Shown: positions 1 to 8,498 of the stretch, piece by piece
Position numbering within the stretch: position 1 is the first letter of the stretch
How the letters are laid out: every line of letters begins with the position of its first letter
DNA from: Chlorobium sp.
GTDB taxonomy: Bacteria > Bacteroidota > Chlorobiia > Chlorobiales > Chlorobiaceae
DNA length: 64,000 nt
Assembly (NCBI GenBank): GCA_005843825.1
Contig: SZXX01000033.1
Coordinates: 54,034 to 118,033, forward strand
Direction: 5' to 3'
Made by a program: the position numbers and the translations under genes
The notes under the pieces: model-generated
Seen by the model: only the letters and a program-made list of their open reading frames with translations
Databases searched by the model: none
Told to the model about the DNA's origin: nothing

Positions 1-503
1 AACAAAAACTGAAAGAGCATCCTTTTTTTTCCGCATTGCCGGTAACATTAGATTTAGAAAAAAAAGCCGGGAGAGGCTTCTCCCTTCTTTTTAGAATATG
101 ATACCAACACGCCGAACCCACATAAGGTGCTATTGTATCCACGACTTTCAGAAATGATGGCTTTACAGTAGAAAATGTGCTTTACCAACCACATCCTGAA
201 TGTCGACAGTATATATTAAACCTATATTACATGGAATAAGTTTGAAACAGGACCCACTATAAGTTGATTATTAATACACGATGAAAGCAACAGCCAAAAA
301 AGCTGGCCTCATAAAGAAATAATGGGGCGCTGTACCAATAATTTCCAGTCTGATTATTTTGGCATTGCAACCGTTCTGATGACGGTCACTTCTCTTTTCC
401 TTCTATGGAATTTTCTTGGCAACTGACGCATGGTGAACAAAGGGCTCGCGCGGTATAAAACGGAAAAAGGCGACCACGGAACTTGCCGTAATCGCCTCTG
501 GTG
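1..503. other. Leading intergenic region, no gene seen
   Basis: Apart from the terminator at 69-92 I see no coding sequence with a convincing start, codon pattern or recognisable product on either strand. A short open frame over 430-654 is antisense read-through of the two tRNA genes and is not real. A small palindrome (AGCCAAAAAAGCTGGC, about 292-307) lies in the middle of the region without obvious role. Confidence 0.5.
69..92 (+). terminator. Intrinsic terminator of a gene left of the window
   Basis: GGGAGA (69-74) and TCTCCC (79-84) form a perfect 6-bp stem with a GGCT loop, followed by TTCTTTTT (85-92). It presumably ends transcription of a plus-strand gene lying left of the window. Confidence 0.65.
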
Positions 504-576
504 TCGGGGTGGCGGGATTCGAACCCACGACCTCTGCGTCCCGAACGCAGCACTCTACCAACTGAGCCACACCCCG
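504..576 (-). tRNA. tRNA-Pro (anticodon CGG)
   Basis: On the minus strand a full cloverleaf can be folded: acceptor CGGGGTG pairs with CACCCCG, D arm GCTC/GAGT, anticodon stem CTGCG/CGCAG around loop TTCGGGA (anticodon CGG, reading CCG), and T arm GTGGG-TTCGAAT-CCCGC. The discriminator base is A and CCA is not encoded. It lies 16 nt from the next tRNA, so the two are probably co-transcribed. Confidence 0.95.
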
Positions 577-592
577 AAATGCCTCTTATCTG

Positions 593-665
593 TGCCCTTG
601 GGCAGACTTGAACTGCCGACCTTTAGTTTCGGAAACTACTGCTCTATCCACTGAGCTACAAGGGC
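593..665 (-). tRNA. tRNA-Arg (anticodon CCG)
   Basis: The minus strand folds as GCCCTTG/CAAGGGC acceptor, GCTC/GAGC D arm, GTAGT/ACTAA-type anticodon stem with loop TTCCGAA (anticodon CCG, reading CGG), and T arm GGCAG-TTCAAGT-CTGCC with discriminator A. CCA is not encoded. It is upstream of the Pro tRNA on the same strand. Confidence 0.94.
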
Positions 666-778
666 CTGTTGTCAATTCACACTATTGAATCAGGGAACTG
701 AAGATAATATTTTCTCTCTCTTAACAGAATCATTTTATGTTTTCAACAGATTTTTTGCTGTTGACAATCTTGAACTGT

Positions 779-1339
779 TTACTGTACTGCCTGCTTTTTT
801 TCTGTGTTTTTGATCTTTTCTCCCTTCGGCGGAAGAAATGGCTTCACACCTTCTTCATACTTCTTCAGCAGATTCACAATTTTATTCCAGTATGGCCAAC
901 CCCAGCCATCAAGCTTTCCATCCATAAGAACCAGAGGAGTCAATTCTGCATTAGTAATTGATCTGCTGTTACTGCTTATGTCAGTGCAATAAATCAACAA
1001 CTCGAAGACATGACGTTTAGACCGGTATTTTTCTATACGGTAGGGATTTTTGAACATGCCTTGAGTGCTTATGCCTGGCGCAATTCCCATTATGGCCAGA
1101 ACCTTCTGCCTTGACATACCAGGACAAAGCCTCATCAGGTTTTTCTTGTTTTGAGCACTGGTTGAACCGTTTTGAATGCGAAGTGGAGCTTTTTTTTGAC
1201 TGCCTGAAGTAAGTGAAGCTATTTTAGAACCATTTTCAGAGCTGTTTTGAGAACCGTCTTGAGAATTAATTGATTCCACTGAAGTGCAACCTGCAATACT
1301 CAGGCTCATTATGATTGCAGGAACCAAAATTTTCATCAT
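779..1339 (-). CDS. Small lipoprotein, DUF3192-like
   Basis: This 186-residue protein begins with a lipoprotein signal (hydrophobic residues 4-16, lipobox SIAG-Cys18), so it should be exported and lipid-anchored. A Ser/Asn/Gln/Lys-rich linker (about 20-65) leads to a C-terminal domain with 'CPGMSRQKVLAIMG', 'LTPLVLMDGKL' and 'GWGW'. That pattern, a short helix-turn like SmpA/OmlA proteins plus a terminal GWGW, matches what I know of the DUF3192 lipoprotein family, whose function is unknown. It is a single gene between the tRNAs and crtP on the same strand, about 200 nt from crtP. The tail after residue 170 is Lys-rich. The family call is by motif memory and could be another small BamE-like lipoprotein. 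Confidence 0.75.
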   Translation of the reverse strand: MMKILVPAIIMSLSIAGCTSVESINSQDGSQNSSENGSKIASLTSGSQKKAPLRIQNGSTSAQNKKNLMRLCPGMSRQKVLAIMGIAPGISTQGMFKNPYRIEKYRSKRHVFELLIYCTDISSNSRSITNAELTPLVLMDGKLDGWGWPYWNKIVNLLKKYEEGVKPFLPPKGEKIKNTEKKQAVQ

Positions 1340-1538
1340 AGATGTTCAGCCGGTTTTTTTAAATCAGAAACAGGGCGTATCCTATCGACTATGACAGAGT
1401 TATTTCGACGCATACCTGCCCTCTTAATTTACGCCATTTCTTCAATAAATACAGTAGTGTCCGGAAAAAATAAAGAGGTTCTGCATGGACTTGCCGCTGC
1501 AGAATGGAGGCCTGACGCGCCAGGCCCCACCGTTACTA

Positions 1539-2927
1539 TCAGTAGTTGTTCAAACCCGCTTGCTTCACTAAGCCCTCTACTGCCAAATTTGCGCTCATCA
1601 CTGCACCACCCATTGAATCGTAATAGAGCTGTCGGGAAAATCCTCCTGCGAGAAAGAGATTGCGAACCGGTGTAGTCTGGGTCGGGCGGTACTGCTCCAT
1701 GAAAGGGGCTGGAGCATAGACAGAGTGAGGAATTTTTACCAGCGTTGATTTCAGAATCCGGGCCCCGCGTGAGGTTTCGGGATAGCAGTTTCTCACACTG
1801 AGATCAACCTGCCGGATAATCTCCTCCGTGGAAAGTCCCATGAGATTTTTTGCCGGTGCCACGCAGAACTCAAAACGGGTTTTGCCGCTGAAAGGCATAC
1901 TCCTGAGCGTACGGTAATCAGGCGTCGTTTGTGCAAGGTTTGCATAAACCGGAATAACACCGTCAGGAGAGAACAGCACGTTGTTATCGGTGGCGATTTC
2001 CCGATCGTACCATATCTGCACGGAAATCACCGGGACAGCATCAAGATTATCAAGTCCACCGAAAAAACGGTCATGTTTTTTCAGACTCCCCGGCAGTACC
2101 CTGTTCAGGTTATGAATCGGAAGCGCACAAAGATAGTAGTCAGCCGTCAGTATTTCACCGTTACGCAGCTGAACGCCTTTTATTTCACCCCCGTCATAGA
2201 GCAGTTCGTCGACAGCTGTCCTGTTCTTGAAAACAGCCCCTTTTGATGTCGAATAGTCTAAAAGCGGCTGATGGATATATTCCTGGGGCGCCCCTTTCAG
2301 AAATCCCATACAGGATGACTTAGGAAGCCGGTAAAAGGTCTCAATAACATCAAGGATTATTTTGGCGGATATCTCTTCAGGCGGAATAAACTTCAGGGCC
2401 AGAGCCATCGGACGGAACATTTTATCCATCAGGCGACGCCCGAATTTATGCTGCTCCGCCCATTCAGCAAAGGTCAGGTGGTCCTGTGTCGGCGCATATT
2501 GATCCTTTTGCAGTGCCAATGGAATGAGCGCTTTCGAAAAAGCCGCCATTTCGCCAAGGGTAAAATAGCCGTTTTTTGCAATCGCCGGCAGCAGATGAAG
2601 CGGACTGGGCATATCCCAGGTATTGAAGGTGAAGCGCTCACCGCCGGTAAGAGTATAGGTCAGCTGGTGCTCTTTCCACACAACGGCATGACCGGTTTTA
2701 ATCTCCTTCAGAAGATCATAGAGCACGGTGTAGGCTCCAAAAAAGCAGTGCGTGCCGGATTCAATCCAGTCTCCTTCATTATCTTTCCATGAAGAGACCT
2801 TACCTCCGAAAATCTCCCTTTTTTCAAGCACCTTGACCTGAAACCCTTTATCTGTCAAGCGCTTGGCTGCGGTCAAACCGGCCAGGCCTCCGCCAAGGAT
2901 CAAGACTGACTTTTTTTCTGAACTCAT
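1539..2927 (-). CDS. crtP: Phytoene desaturase, plant/cyanobacterial CrtP type
   Basis: This 462-residue FAD-dependent desaturase would introduce double bonds into phytoene in carotenoid synthesis at the membrane. The dinucleotide-binding motif GGGLAGL lies near residue 10 and the second FAD signature LFLAGGF near the C-terminus. Plant PDS-type blocks follow in order: '[11 protein letters not shown]', 'WKEH', 'ALKFIPPEE', 'CMGFLKG', '[12 protein letters not shown]' and '[12 protein letters not shown]'. These favour CrtP over zeta-carotene desaturase (CrtQ), though the two are homologous. I chose the ATG at 2927 because the glycine-rich motif starts right after it; a start at 3023 would overlap recR. 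Chlorobiaceae are known to use this poly-cis route rather than CrtI. It ends near a stretch with no gene (1340-1538) and follows recR by 25 nt, so co-transcription is possible. Confidence 0.8.
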   Translation of the reverse strand: MSSEKKSVLILGGGLAGLTAAKRLTDKGFQVKVLEKREIFGGKVSSWKDNEGDWIESGTHCFFGAYTVLYDLLKEIKTGHAVVWKEHQLTYTLTGGERFTFNTWDMPSPLHLLPAIAKNGYFTLGEMAAFSKALIPLALQKDQYAPTQDHLTFAEWAEQHKFGRRLMDKMFRPMALALKFIPPEEISAKIILDVIETFYRLPKSSCMGFLKGAPQEYIHQPLLDYSTSKGAVFKNRTAVDELLYDGGEIKGVQLRNGEILTADYYLCALPIHNLNRVLPGSLKKHDRFFGGLDNLDAVPVISVQIWYDREIATDNNVLFSPDGVIPVYANLAQTTPDYRTLRSMPFSGKTRFEFCVAPAKNLMGLSTEEIIRQVDLSVRNCYPETSRGARILKSTLVKIPHSVYAPAPFMEQYRPTQTTPVRNLFLAGGFSRQLYYDSMGGAVMSANLAVEGLVKQAGLNNY

Positions 2928-2952
2928 TAATTGTGGAGTTAAAACAGAATTG

Positions 2953-3567
2953 CTAAACAGCAGAACGCCCTTCCATCGCCCGCGAAAGGGTTGCTTCGTC
3001 AATAAACTCAAGCTCAGCTCCAACAGGTATCCCCCGTGCTATTTTTGTAACCAGTATACCGAGCGGCTTGAGAAGTTTGCTGAGGTAGAGAGCTGTAGTT
3101 TCTCCCTCAATCGTTGGATTAAGCGCAAGAACAACCTCTTTGACTTCCGAAGGGTCATGGGCGGAAATCCGGGCGAGCAGTTCGCGAACCTTGATATCAT
3201 CGGGTCCTATGCCGTCAAGCGGCGAAATGACGCCGTGAAGCACATGATAGAGTCCTTTATAGTAGCCGGTTTTCTCAAAGGCGAGCATATCAACCGGTGA
3301 TTCCACCACGCAGATCACCGAACGGTCGCGAGCCCTGCTGGTACACACAGCACAGGGATCTGCGCCTATATCGGTGACATTCTGGCAGACTGAACAGCGA
3401 ATAACCTTGTCCTTAACTTCAAGCAGGGCGTCAGCCAGCTTCGCCGCCTCACTTCTCGGCTCATGCAGTATATGCATCGCGAGTCGCTGAGCGGTTTTGC
3501 GTCCCACACCGGGAAGTTTTGCAAATTCATCAATAAGAGCCTCAATGGAGACTGAGCTATAATGCAT
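2953..3567 (-). CDS. recR: Recombination protein RecR
   Basis: This 204-residue protein has the full RecR layout: an N-terminal helix-hairpin-helix ([13 protein letters not shown], about 18-30), a four-cysteine zinc finger (CSVC at 58-61 and CAVC further on), then a TOPRIM domain with '[12 protein letters not shown]' and a conserved C-terminal '[12 protein letters not shown]'. RecR works with RecF/RecO to load RecA at single-strand gaps. It lies 5 nt downstream of the ybaB-family gene, an arrangement conserved across many bacteria (often dnaX-ybaB-recR). Here dnaX is not adjacent but near 62 kb. Confidence 0.97.
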   Translation of the reverse strand: MHYSSVSIEALIDEFAKLPGVGRKTAQRLAMHILHEPRSEAAKLADALLEVKDKVIRCSVCQNVTDIGADPCAVCTSRARDRSVICVVESPVDMLAFEKTGYYKGLYHVLHGVISPLDGIGPDDIKVRELLARISAHDPSEVKEVVLALNPTIEGETTALYLSKLLKPLGILVTKIARGIPVGAELEFIDEATLSRAMEGRSAV

Positions 3568-3572
3568 GAAGG

Positions 3573-3908
3573 CTATTTACCGAGATTCAGGTTTTTGAGC
3601 ATATCGGCAGGATTGATCATTCCTCCGGTGGCTTTGGATATCTCTTCCTGGGCAAGTTTGGCAGCCTCGTCCAGCGCATTGTTCACGGCAGCCAGCACAA
3701 GGTCCTGAACCATTTCCGCATCATCCATAATATCAGGATCAATAGTGAGACTGAGCACTTTCTGCTTTCCGCTGACACTGACCTTTACCATCCCGCCTCC
3801 AGCCTCTCCATAGGCTACGATCTTTTCGAGCTGTTTCTGCACATCCTGCATCTTTTCACCAGCCTGCTGGATCTGCTTCATCATATCACCAAAATTAGGC
3901 ATTGCCAT
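3573..3908 (-). CDS. YbaB/EbfC nucleoid-associated protein
   Basis: This 111-residue protein matches the YbaB/EbfC DNA-binding family: N-terminal '[26 protein letters not shown]' style coiled helix, then '[17 protein letters not shown]' and C-terminal helices ending '[17 protein letters not shown]'. Family members form dimers that bind and bridge DNA. A GGGGAG Shine-Dalgarno-like sequence precedes the ATG at 3908. It is directly upstream of recR, with which it is very often linked. Confidence 0.93.
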   Translation of the reverse strand: MAMPNFGDMMKQIQQAGEKMQDVQKQLEKIVAYGEAGGGMVKVSVSGKQKVLSLTIDPDIMDDAEMVQDLVLAAVNNALDEAAKLAQEEISKATGGMINPADMLKNLNLGK

Positions 3909-3980
3909 AGCTTGAGTCTCCCCTGCGTTAAAAAATTGTCAATCCCTTATCATCCTTTTCCTGTGCTTAGAACCGTAACA

Positions 3981-4964
3981 TCAATTCTTTCTGCGCAGAG
4001 CCAGATAAATTTTTTCAAGAATATCTCCTGTTGTCAGCTTGTATTTTTCAAGAAGATCATCAGCTTTTCCTGACTCACCAAACTGATCCTCAACAGCCAC
4101 CATCTCGATAGGCACCGGAATATTCAGGGCACAGACATGAGCCACAGCATCGCCGAGTCCATTATACATCTGGTGTTCTTCAGCCGTAACAATGGCACCG
4201 GTATCGTTGGCGGCACGGACGATGGCCAGCGTATCTATCGGTTTAATGGTATGCATATTGATAACCCTGACGCCAACACCCTCTTTCTCAAGAATAAGGG
4301 CGGCTTCAAGGGCTTTCCATACCATGATGCCGCAGGCAATAACAGTTACGTCCTTGCCGGGATGAAGCTCAATCGACTTGCCGATTTCAAACCCGTCATC
4401 ATCAAGGGTAAAATCAGGAACATTCGGCCTGCCAAAACGCAGGTAGACGGGGCCATTATGTTTTATAACTGCTTTTGTCGCCCGTACAGTTTCGCTGTAA
4501 TCACAAGGTACGACAACCGTCATTCTCGGCAATCCGCGCATAAGGCCGATATCTTCAAGAATCTGGTGAGTAGCGCCATCTTCACCAAGCGTAAGGCCGG
4601 CATGCGAGGCACATATCTTGACATTAAGGTTCGAATAGCAGACCGACTGGCGGATCTGGTCAAAAACCCTGCCGGTAGCAAACACCGCAAAACTTGCTGC
4701 AACCGGTATTTTTCCTGTAGTGGCAAGGCCGGCAGCCATGGAAATCATGTTGGCCTCAGCTATACCTGTCTGTATAAAACGGTCAGGAAAAGCTTCACGG
4801 AACAGATTCATGTTTAAGGATCCTGTAAGATCGGCGCATAAGGCGACAACAGAGCTGTCCTCCCGGCCGATTTCAAGCAAAGCGTCACCAAACCCGGTTC
4901 GAGTAGCCTTGTTTCCCCGCGAAACGTATTTCGCCGCTGCGGCCCCGATGATATTATCTTCCAT
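3981..4964 (-). CDS. Transketolase, C-terminal subunit
   Basis: This 327-residue protein corresponds only to the pyrimidine-binding and C-terminal domains of transketolase/DXS. It shows '[16 protein letters not shown]' with the catalytic-type Glu of the pyrimidine domain (about 67-83), '[15 protein letters not shown]' and 'PVYLRFGRP', then the C-terminal '[16 protein letters not shown]'. Split transketolases need a separate N-terminal TPP-phosphate-binding half. That half is not adjacent here: the next upstream gene (ksgA) is divergent. The enzyme would serve the Calvin-type/pentose phosphate interconversions that make ribose and erythrose phosphates. The E1 beta subunit of a 2-oxoacid dehydrogenase is the main alternative, but the sequence blocks look like transketolase. 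Confidence 0.88.
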   Translation of the reverse strand: MEDNIIGAAAAKYVSRGNKATRTGFGDALLEIGREDSSVVALCADLTGSLNMNLFREAFPDRFIQTGIAEANMISMAAGLATTGKIPVAASFAVFATGRVFDQIRQSVCYSNLNVKICASHAGLTLGEDGATHQILEDIGLMRGLPRMTVVVPCDYSETVRATKAVIKHNGPVYLRFGRPNVPDFTLDDDGFEIGKSIELHPGKDVTVIACGIMVWKALEAALILEKEGVGVRVINMHTIKPIDTLAIVRAANDTGAIVTAEEHQMYNGLGDAVAHVCALNIPVPIEMVAVEDQFGESGKADDLLEKYKLTTGDILEKIYLALRRKN

Positions 4965-5041
4965 TACTTCCAGAATAACTTAAATTATAAAAACTAGTTC
5001 CGCCTCTGCTTTGCCGACTGAATTAATGCTAAACCTCTCTG

Positions 5042-5830
5042 ATGAGAAAAGTTGAATATAAGGATACTGAAATAGCGGTGAAAAAAAAATTAGGTCAAAA
5101 CTTTCTGACCGACCGCAATATCACAAGAAAAATAGTAACCGCATCCGGGGCTGGGTCTGAAGAGAACATCCTGGAAATCGGTCCGGGGTTCGGAGCCCTT
5201 ACAAGGGAGATTATTGACGTCTGTCCTGCCTTTACCGTCATTGAAAAAGATCGGAGACTGGCGGAATTCATCCGAACCGAATACCCTCAGCTTACCCTTA
5301 TTGAGGGCGATTTCCTTGAAATTGACCTGAACCCCCTGGCAGAAGAAAAACCACTGCGAGTGCTCGGCAATATCCCCTACTCCATTACAACGCCCATTCT
5401 TTTCAGACTTCTGGAATACCGCCAATCCCTTCTTTCAGCAACCCTGATGATGCAGCACGAAGTTGCCATGAGAATAGTTGCAAAACCACGTACAAAGGAG
5501 TACGGCATCCTGGCCGTCCAGATGCAGGCATCTTTTGATGTCGACTACCTCTTCAAGGTCGGGCGAAAAGTCTTTCGACCGCAGCCGAACGTAGACAGCG
5601 CCGTTATCCGAATGACGCCAAAAAAAGAGGAAAGACTGGAAGACCAGCCGGGATTCGGCCGTTTTGTCAGAACAGCCTTTCACCAGCGCCGCAAAACGCT
5701 GCTGAACAATTTAAAAGAGAGCTATAATCTTGAGTCAGTAGACAGCAATACCCTTACACTGCGCGCTGAAGCACTGTCGATTGAAGATTTTTTCAAACTA
5801 TTCAGCCAGCTCAGGCCGCTTTCAGAATAA
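5042..5830 (+). CDS. ksgA: 16S rRNA dimethyladenosine transferase (KsgA/RsmA)
   Basis: This 262-residue SAM-dependent methyltransferase dimethylates two adjacent adenines near the 3' end of 16S rRNA during small-subunit maturation. Diagnostic blocks are 'KKLGQNFLTDRN' at the N-terminus, the SAM motif 'ILEIGPGFGALT' (about 43-54), the acidic 'VIEKDRRLAEF', the catalytic 'LGNIPYSITTPILFRLL' (NIPY, about 109-112) and 'FRPQPNVDSAVIRM'. Length is normal. It is divergent from the transketolase gene with 77 nt between them, so the two starts share a promoter region. Confidence 0.97.
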   Translation: MRKVEYKDTEIAVKKKLGQNFLTDRNITRKIVTASGAGSEENILEIGPGFGALTREIIDVCPAFTVIEKDRRLAEFIRTEYPQLTLIEGDFLEIDLNPLAEEKPLRVLGNIPYSITTPILFRLLEYRQSLLSATLMMQHEVAMRIVAKPRTKEYGILAVQMQASFDVDYLFKVGRKVFRPQPNVDSAVIRMTPKKEERLEDQPGFGRFVRTAFHQRRKTLLNNLKESYNLESVDSNTLTLRAEALSIEDFFKLFSQLRPLSE

Positions 5831-6137
5831 ATTTCAAGGGAAAAAGTTGACACCATCAATACCTGCCGCTGGACTCCAGCAATACCTTCCGATTGCATCC
5901 ATGCACCTTTTCAGCTCTTCCGAATCTTACCCTCACCTCGTTTCAAACCCAATGGCCTTCTTTTCCAACTATAATTGTTCATTGTTCGAATGTGTATTTT
6001 TTGTTAACATTAGGTTTAAAACAAACAAGCCATACCAGTTCATGCTCTTCTTTTACCCTACCGCCAGTTGTTGCACTCTTAGTAATCCACCCTCCCTTAT
6101 TTTTCATTAAATCATTATTTATCAGGGGGTCACTCGT
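5831..6137 (+). other. Intergenic region ahead of the propionate operon
   Basis: About 307 nt separate ksgA from prpE. The region is pyrimidine-rich on the plus strand in its first half and AT-rich near 5985-6020. Open frames here (5781-6249) carry no recognisable protein. It must contain the operon promoter and any regulator site, but I could not fix a promoter; the ribosome site CAGGGGGTCA lies about 8 nt before the prpE ATG. Confidence 0.5.
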
Positions 6138-8066
6138 ATGCCGCAGTCCTTCAATACCGTCTATCAGAACTCAATCCAGAATCCGGAAGCATTCTGGGGA
6201 GAAGCCGGAGAACAGCTTCACTGGTACAAAAAATGGAACACGGTTTTAGATACAAGTAACCCGCCCTTTTACCGATGGTTTGCCGGAGGAATCACCAACA
6301 CCTGCTACAACGCCCTTGACCGCCATGTCGATGAGGGACGCGGCAACCAGTTAGCCGTTATTTATGACAGTCCGGTAACTGGAACCAAGCAACGCTACAC
6401 CTACCGTGAATTTCGCGACATCGTAGCACTCTTCGCCGGAGCCCTGCAGTCACGGGGAGTCCGCAAGGGAGACCGGGTTATCATCTATATGCCCATGATA
6501 CCCGAAGCCGTTGTCGCCATGCTTGCCTGTGCAAGGATCGGAGCCATCCATTCCGTAGTGTTCGGCGGTTTTGCTTCTCATGAACTTGCCATACGAATTG
6601 ACGACTGCAAGCCAAAAGTCATCATTTCAGCATCATGCGGCATTGAGCACAGTAAAATTATCGATTATAAACGACTCCTTGATTTCGCCATTGAACTGGC
6701 CCACTTCAAGCCTGAAATCTGTATCATCAAACAGCGTGACCAGCTCAAGGCTGAACTGAACGAAGAACGCGACCTTACCTGGAACCAGTCCCTTCTCGGC
6801 GCAGAACCGGCACAATGTGTCCCTGTTGAATCTTCCGATCCCCTTTATATTCTCTACACCTCAGGCACAACCGGTCAGCCTAAGGGCATTGTGCGCGATC
6901 ACGGCGGCCACATGGTAGCGCTGCAATGGTCAATGAAAAACATCTACAACGTCGAACCCGGAGAGGTATTCTGGGCGGCAAGTGATGTCGGCTGGGTTGT
7001 CGGCCACTCCTACATAGTGTACGCGCCTCTTCTTCAGGGTTGCACCACTCTCATTTTTGAAGGAAAACCGGTCGGCACTCCCGATCCCGGAACCTTCTGG
7101 AGAATCATCAGCGAATACAACGTCTCAGTCCTCTTTACGGCACCCACAGCATTCAGGGCCATCAAAAAAGAAGATCCGAACGGCACCTATCTCAAAAACT
7201 ATGATTTAGGAAATTTCCGCACGCTGTTTCTTGCCGGAGAACGGGCTGATCCCGATACGGTAAAATGGGCTGAAGAAAAACTCAAAGTGCCGGTTATAGA
7301 CCATTGGTGGCAGACGGAGACCGGATGGGCAATTGCCGCAAACTGCCAGGGCATTGAACCCGGACCGGTCAAATACGGGTCAGCATCAAGGGCGGTTCCC
7401 GGCTATAATGTGCAGGTCATTAATGCAGATATGCATGAGCTTCCGGCCGGACAGATGGGCGATATAGTTGTAAAACTCCCTCTTCCTCCGGGCTGCATGC
7501 TCACCCTGTGGAAAGCTGACAACCGGTTTGTTGAAAGCTATATGAAAGAGTTCCCCGGATACTACCAGACCAGTGATGCCGGCTTTATCGACGAAGATGG
7601 CTACATCAATATCATGTCTCGTACTGATGACATTATCAATGTTGCCGGGCACAGGCTTTCAACCGGTGGCATTGAGGGGGCTCTCTGCGAACATCCTGAT
7701 GTTGCTGAAAGTGCGGTTATCGGTGTCCATGACGACCTTAAAGGACAGATCCCGCTCGGCTTCCTTGTGCTTAAAAATGATGTCGAAACTCCACACAACC
7801 TTATCATCAAGCACGTTATCGAGTACGTCCGTGAGAATATCGGACCGGTTGCTTCGTTCAAGAGTGCAATTATTGTCAATCGTCTGCCAAAAACCCGGTC
7901 AGGAAAAATTCTCCGCGGCACCATGAGAAAAATTGCCAACGGTGAAGAGTATACCATGCCCGCAACGATTGACGATCCGATGATTCTCGAAGAGATAACA
8001 GCGGAATTGCAAACAATCGGATACGCTCAACCAAAGCAAAAAACACCAGCAGCAAAAAGTAAATGA
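6138..8066 (+). CDS. prpE: Propionyl-CoA synthetase (acyl-CoA synthetase, PrpE type)
   Basis: This 642-residue AMP-forming acyl-CoA synthetase would activate propionate (or acetate) with ATP and CoA. It has the P-loop-like 'YTSGTTGQPKG' (about 240-250), 'DHWWQTETGW' (A5 motif region), the A8 motif 'TDDIINVAGHRLSTGG' and the acylation-site lysine in 'PKTRSGKILRG' near the C-terminus. The 'DHWWQTETGW' variant and the immediate neighbours (methylmalonyl-CoA pathway) favour propionate over acetate. A strong G-rich ribosome site precedes the ATG. It is the first gene of a six-gene operon and its stop overlaps the next start (ATGA). Confidence 0.88.
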   Translation: MPQSFNTVYQNSIQNPEAFWGEAGEQLHWYKKWNTVLDTSNPPFYRWFAGGITNTCYNALDRHVDEGRGNQLAVIYDSPVTGTKQRYTYREFRDIVALFAGALQSRGVRKGDRVIIYMPMIPEAVVAMLACARIGAIHSVVFGGFASHELAIRIDDCKPKVIISASCGIEHSKIIDYKRLLDFAIELAHFKPEICIIKQRDQLKAELNEERDLTWNQSLLGAEPAQCVPVESSDPLYILYTSGTTGQPKGIVRDHGGHMVALQWSMKNIYNVEPGEVFWAASDVGWVVGHSYIVYAPLLQGCTTLIFEGKPVGTPDPGTFWRIISEYNVSVLFTAPTAFRAIKKEDPNGTYLKNYDLGNFRTLFLAGERADPDTVKWAEEKLKVPVIDHWWQTETGWAIAANCQGIEPGPVKYGSASRAVPGYNVQVINADMHELPAGQMGDIVVKLPLPPGCMLTLWKADNRFVESYMKEFPGYYQTSDAGFIDEDGYINIMSRTDDIINVAGHRLSTGGIEGALCEHPDVAESAVIGVHDDLKGQIPLGFLVLKNDVETPHNLIIKHVIEYVRENIGPVASFKSAIIVNRLPKTRSGKILRGTMRKIANGEEYTMPATIDDPMILEEITAELQTIGYAQPKQKTPAAKSK

Positions 8067-8470
8067 TTACAAAAATTGACCACATAGCCATTGCCGTTCA
8101 AAACCTTGAAAGCGCACTCGAAACGTTCCGGAACGTTATCGGGTGCGCCGGGGAAGCAATCAGGATCGAAGAGGTTGCTTCCGAAAAAGTCAGAGTGGCA
8201 TTTATTACCGTTGGAGAGACAAAAATCGAACTGCTTGAGCCGTTGAGCGATGAAAGCCCGATTGCAAAATTTATTGCAAAAAACGGGGATGGAATGCATC
8301 ATATAGCGCTTCAGACAGACGACATCAACAAAGAAACAGAACGGCTTGAATCACTGAACATTAAACCACTCAGCTTGCCAAAAGAGGGGGCAGGCGGAAA
8401 AAAAATCATGTTTCTTCATCCGAAAGAGACAAACAAGGTACTTATTGAGTTTGCGCAGAAAAAGCATTAA
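8063..8470 (+). CDS. mce: Methylmalonyl-CoA epimerase
   Basis: This 135-residue vicinal-oxygen-chelate protein interconverts (S)- and (R)-methylmalonyl-CoA. Metal ligands of the family are visible: His in 'KIDHIAIAV' (His7), Glu in 'TKIELLEPL', His in 'GDGMHHIALQT' and Glu in the terminal 'KVLIEFAQ'. Length is typical. Its ATG overlaps the prpE stop by 4 nt, so it is translationally coupled, and it sits just before the carboxyltransferase, exactly between the steps it links. Confidence 0.94.
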   Translation: MITKIDHIAIAVQNLESALETFRNVIGCAGEAIRIEEVASEKVRVAFITVGETKIELLEPLSDESPIAKFIAKNGDGMHHIALQTDDINKETERLESLNIKPLSLPKEGAGGKKIMFLHPKETNKVLIEFAQKKH

Positions 8471-8498
8471 CCAATCAAGACAAAGAAGCTTGTAACCA

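Noticed and set aside
220..290. Possible insertion-sequence end near GGACCCACTATAAGTTGATT
   Set aside because: It vaguely recalls an IS terminus, but no transposase, second end or target duplication was found.
430..654. Open frame reading 'GGIRTHDLC...'
   Set aside because: It is the antisense translation of the Pro and Arg tRNA genes, a common annotation artefact.
5781..6249. Overlapping open frames between ksgA and prpE
   Set aside because: Composition is not protein-like, they overlap real gene ends, and no ribosome site or homology is visible.
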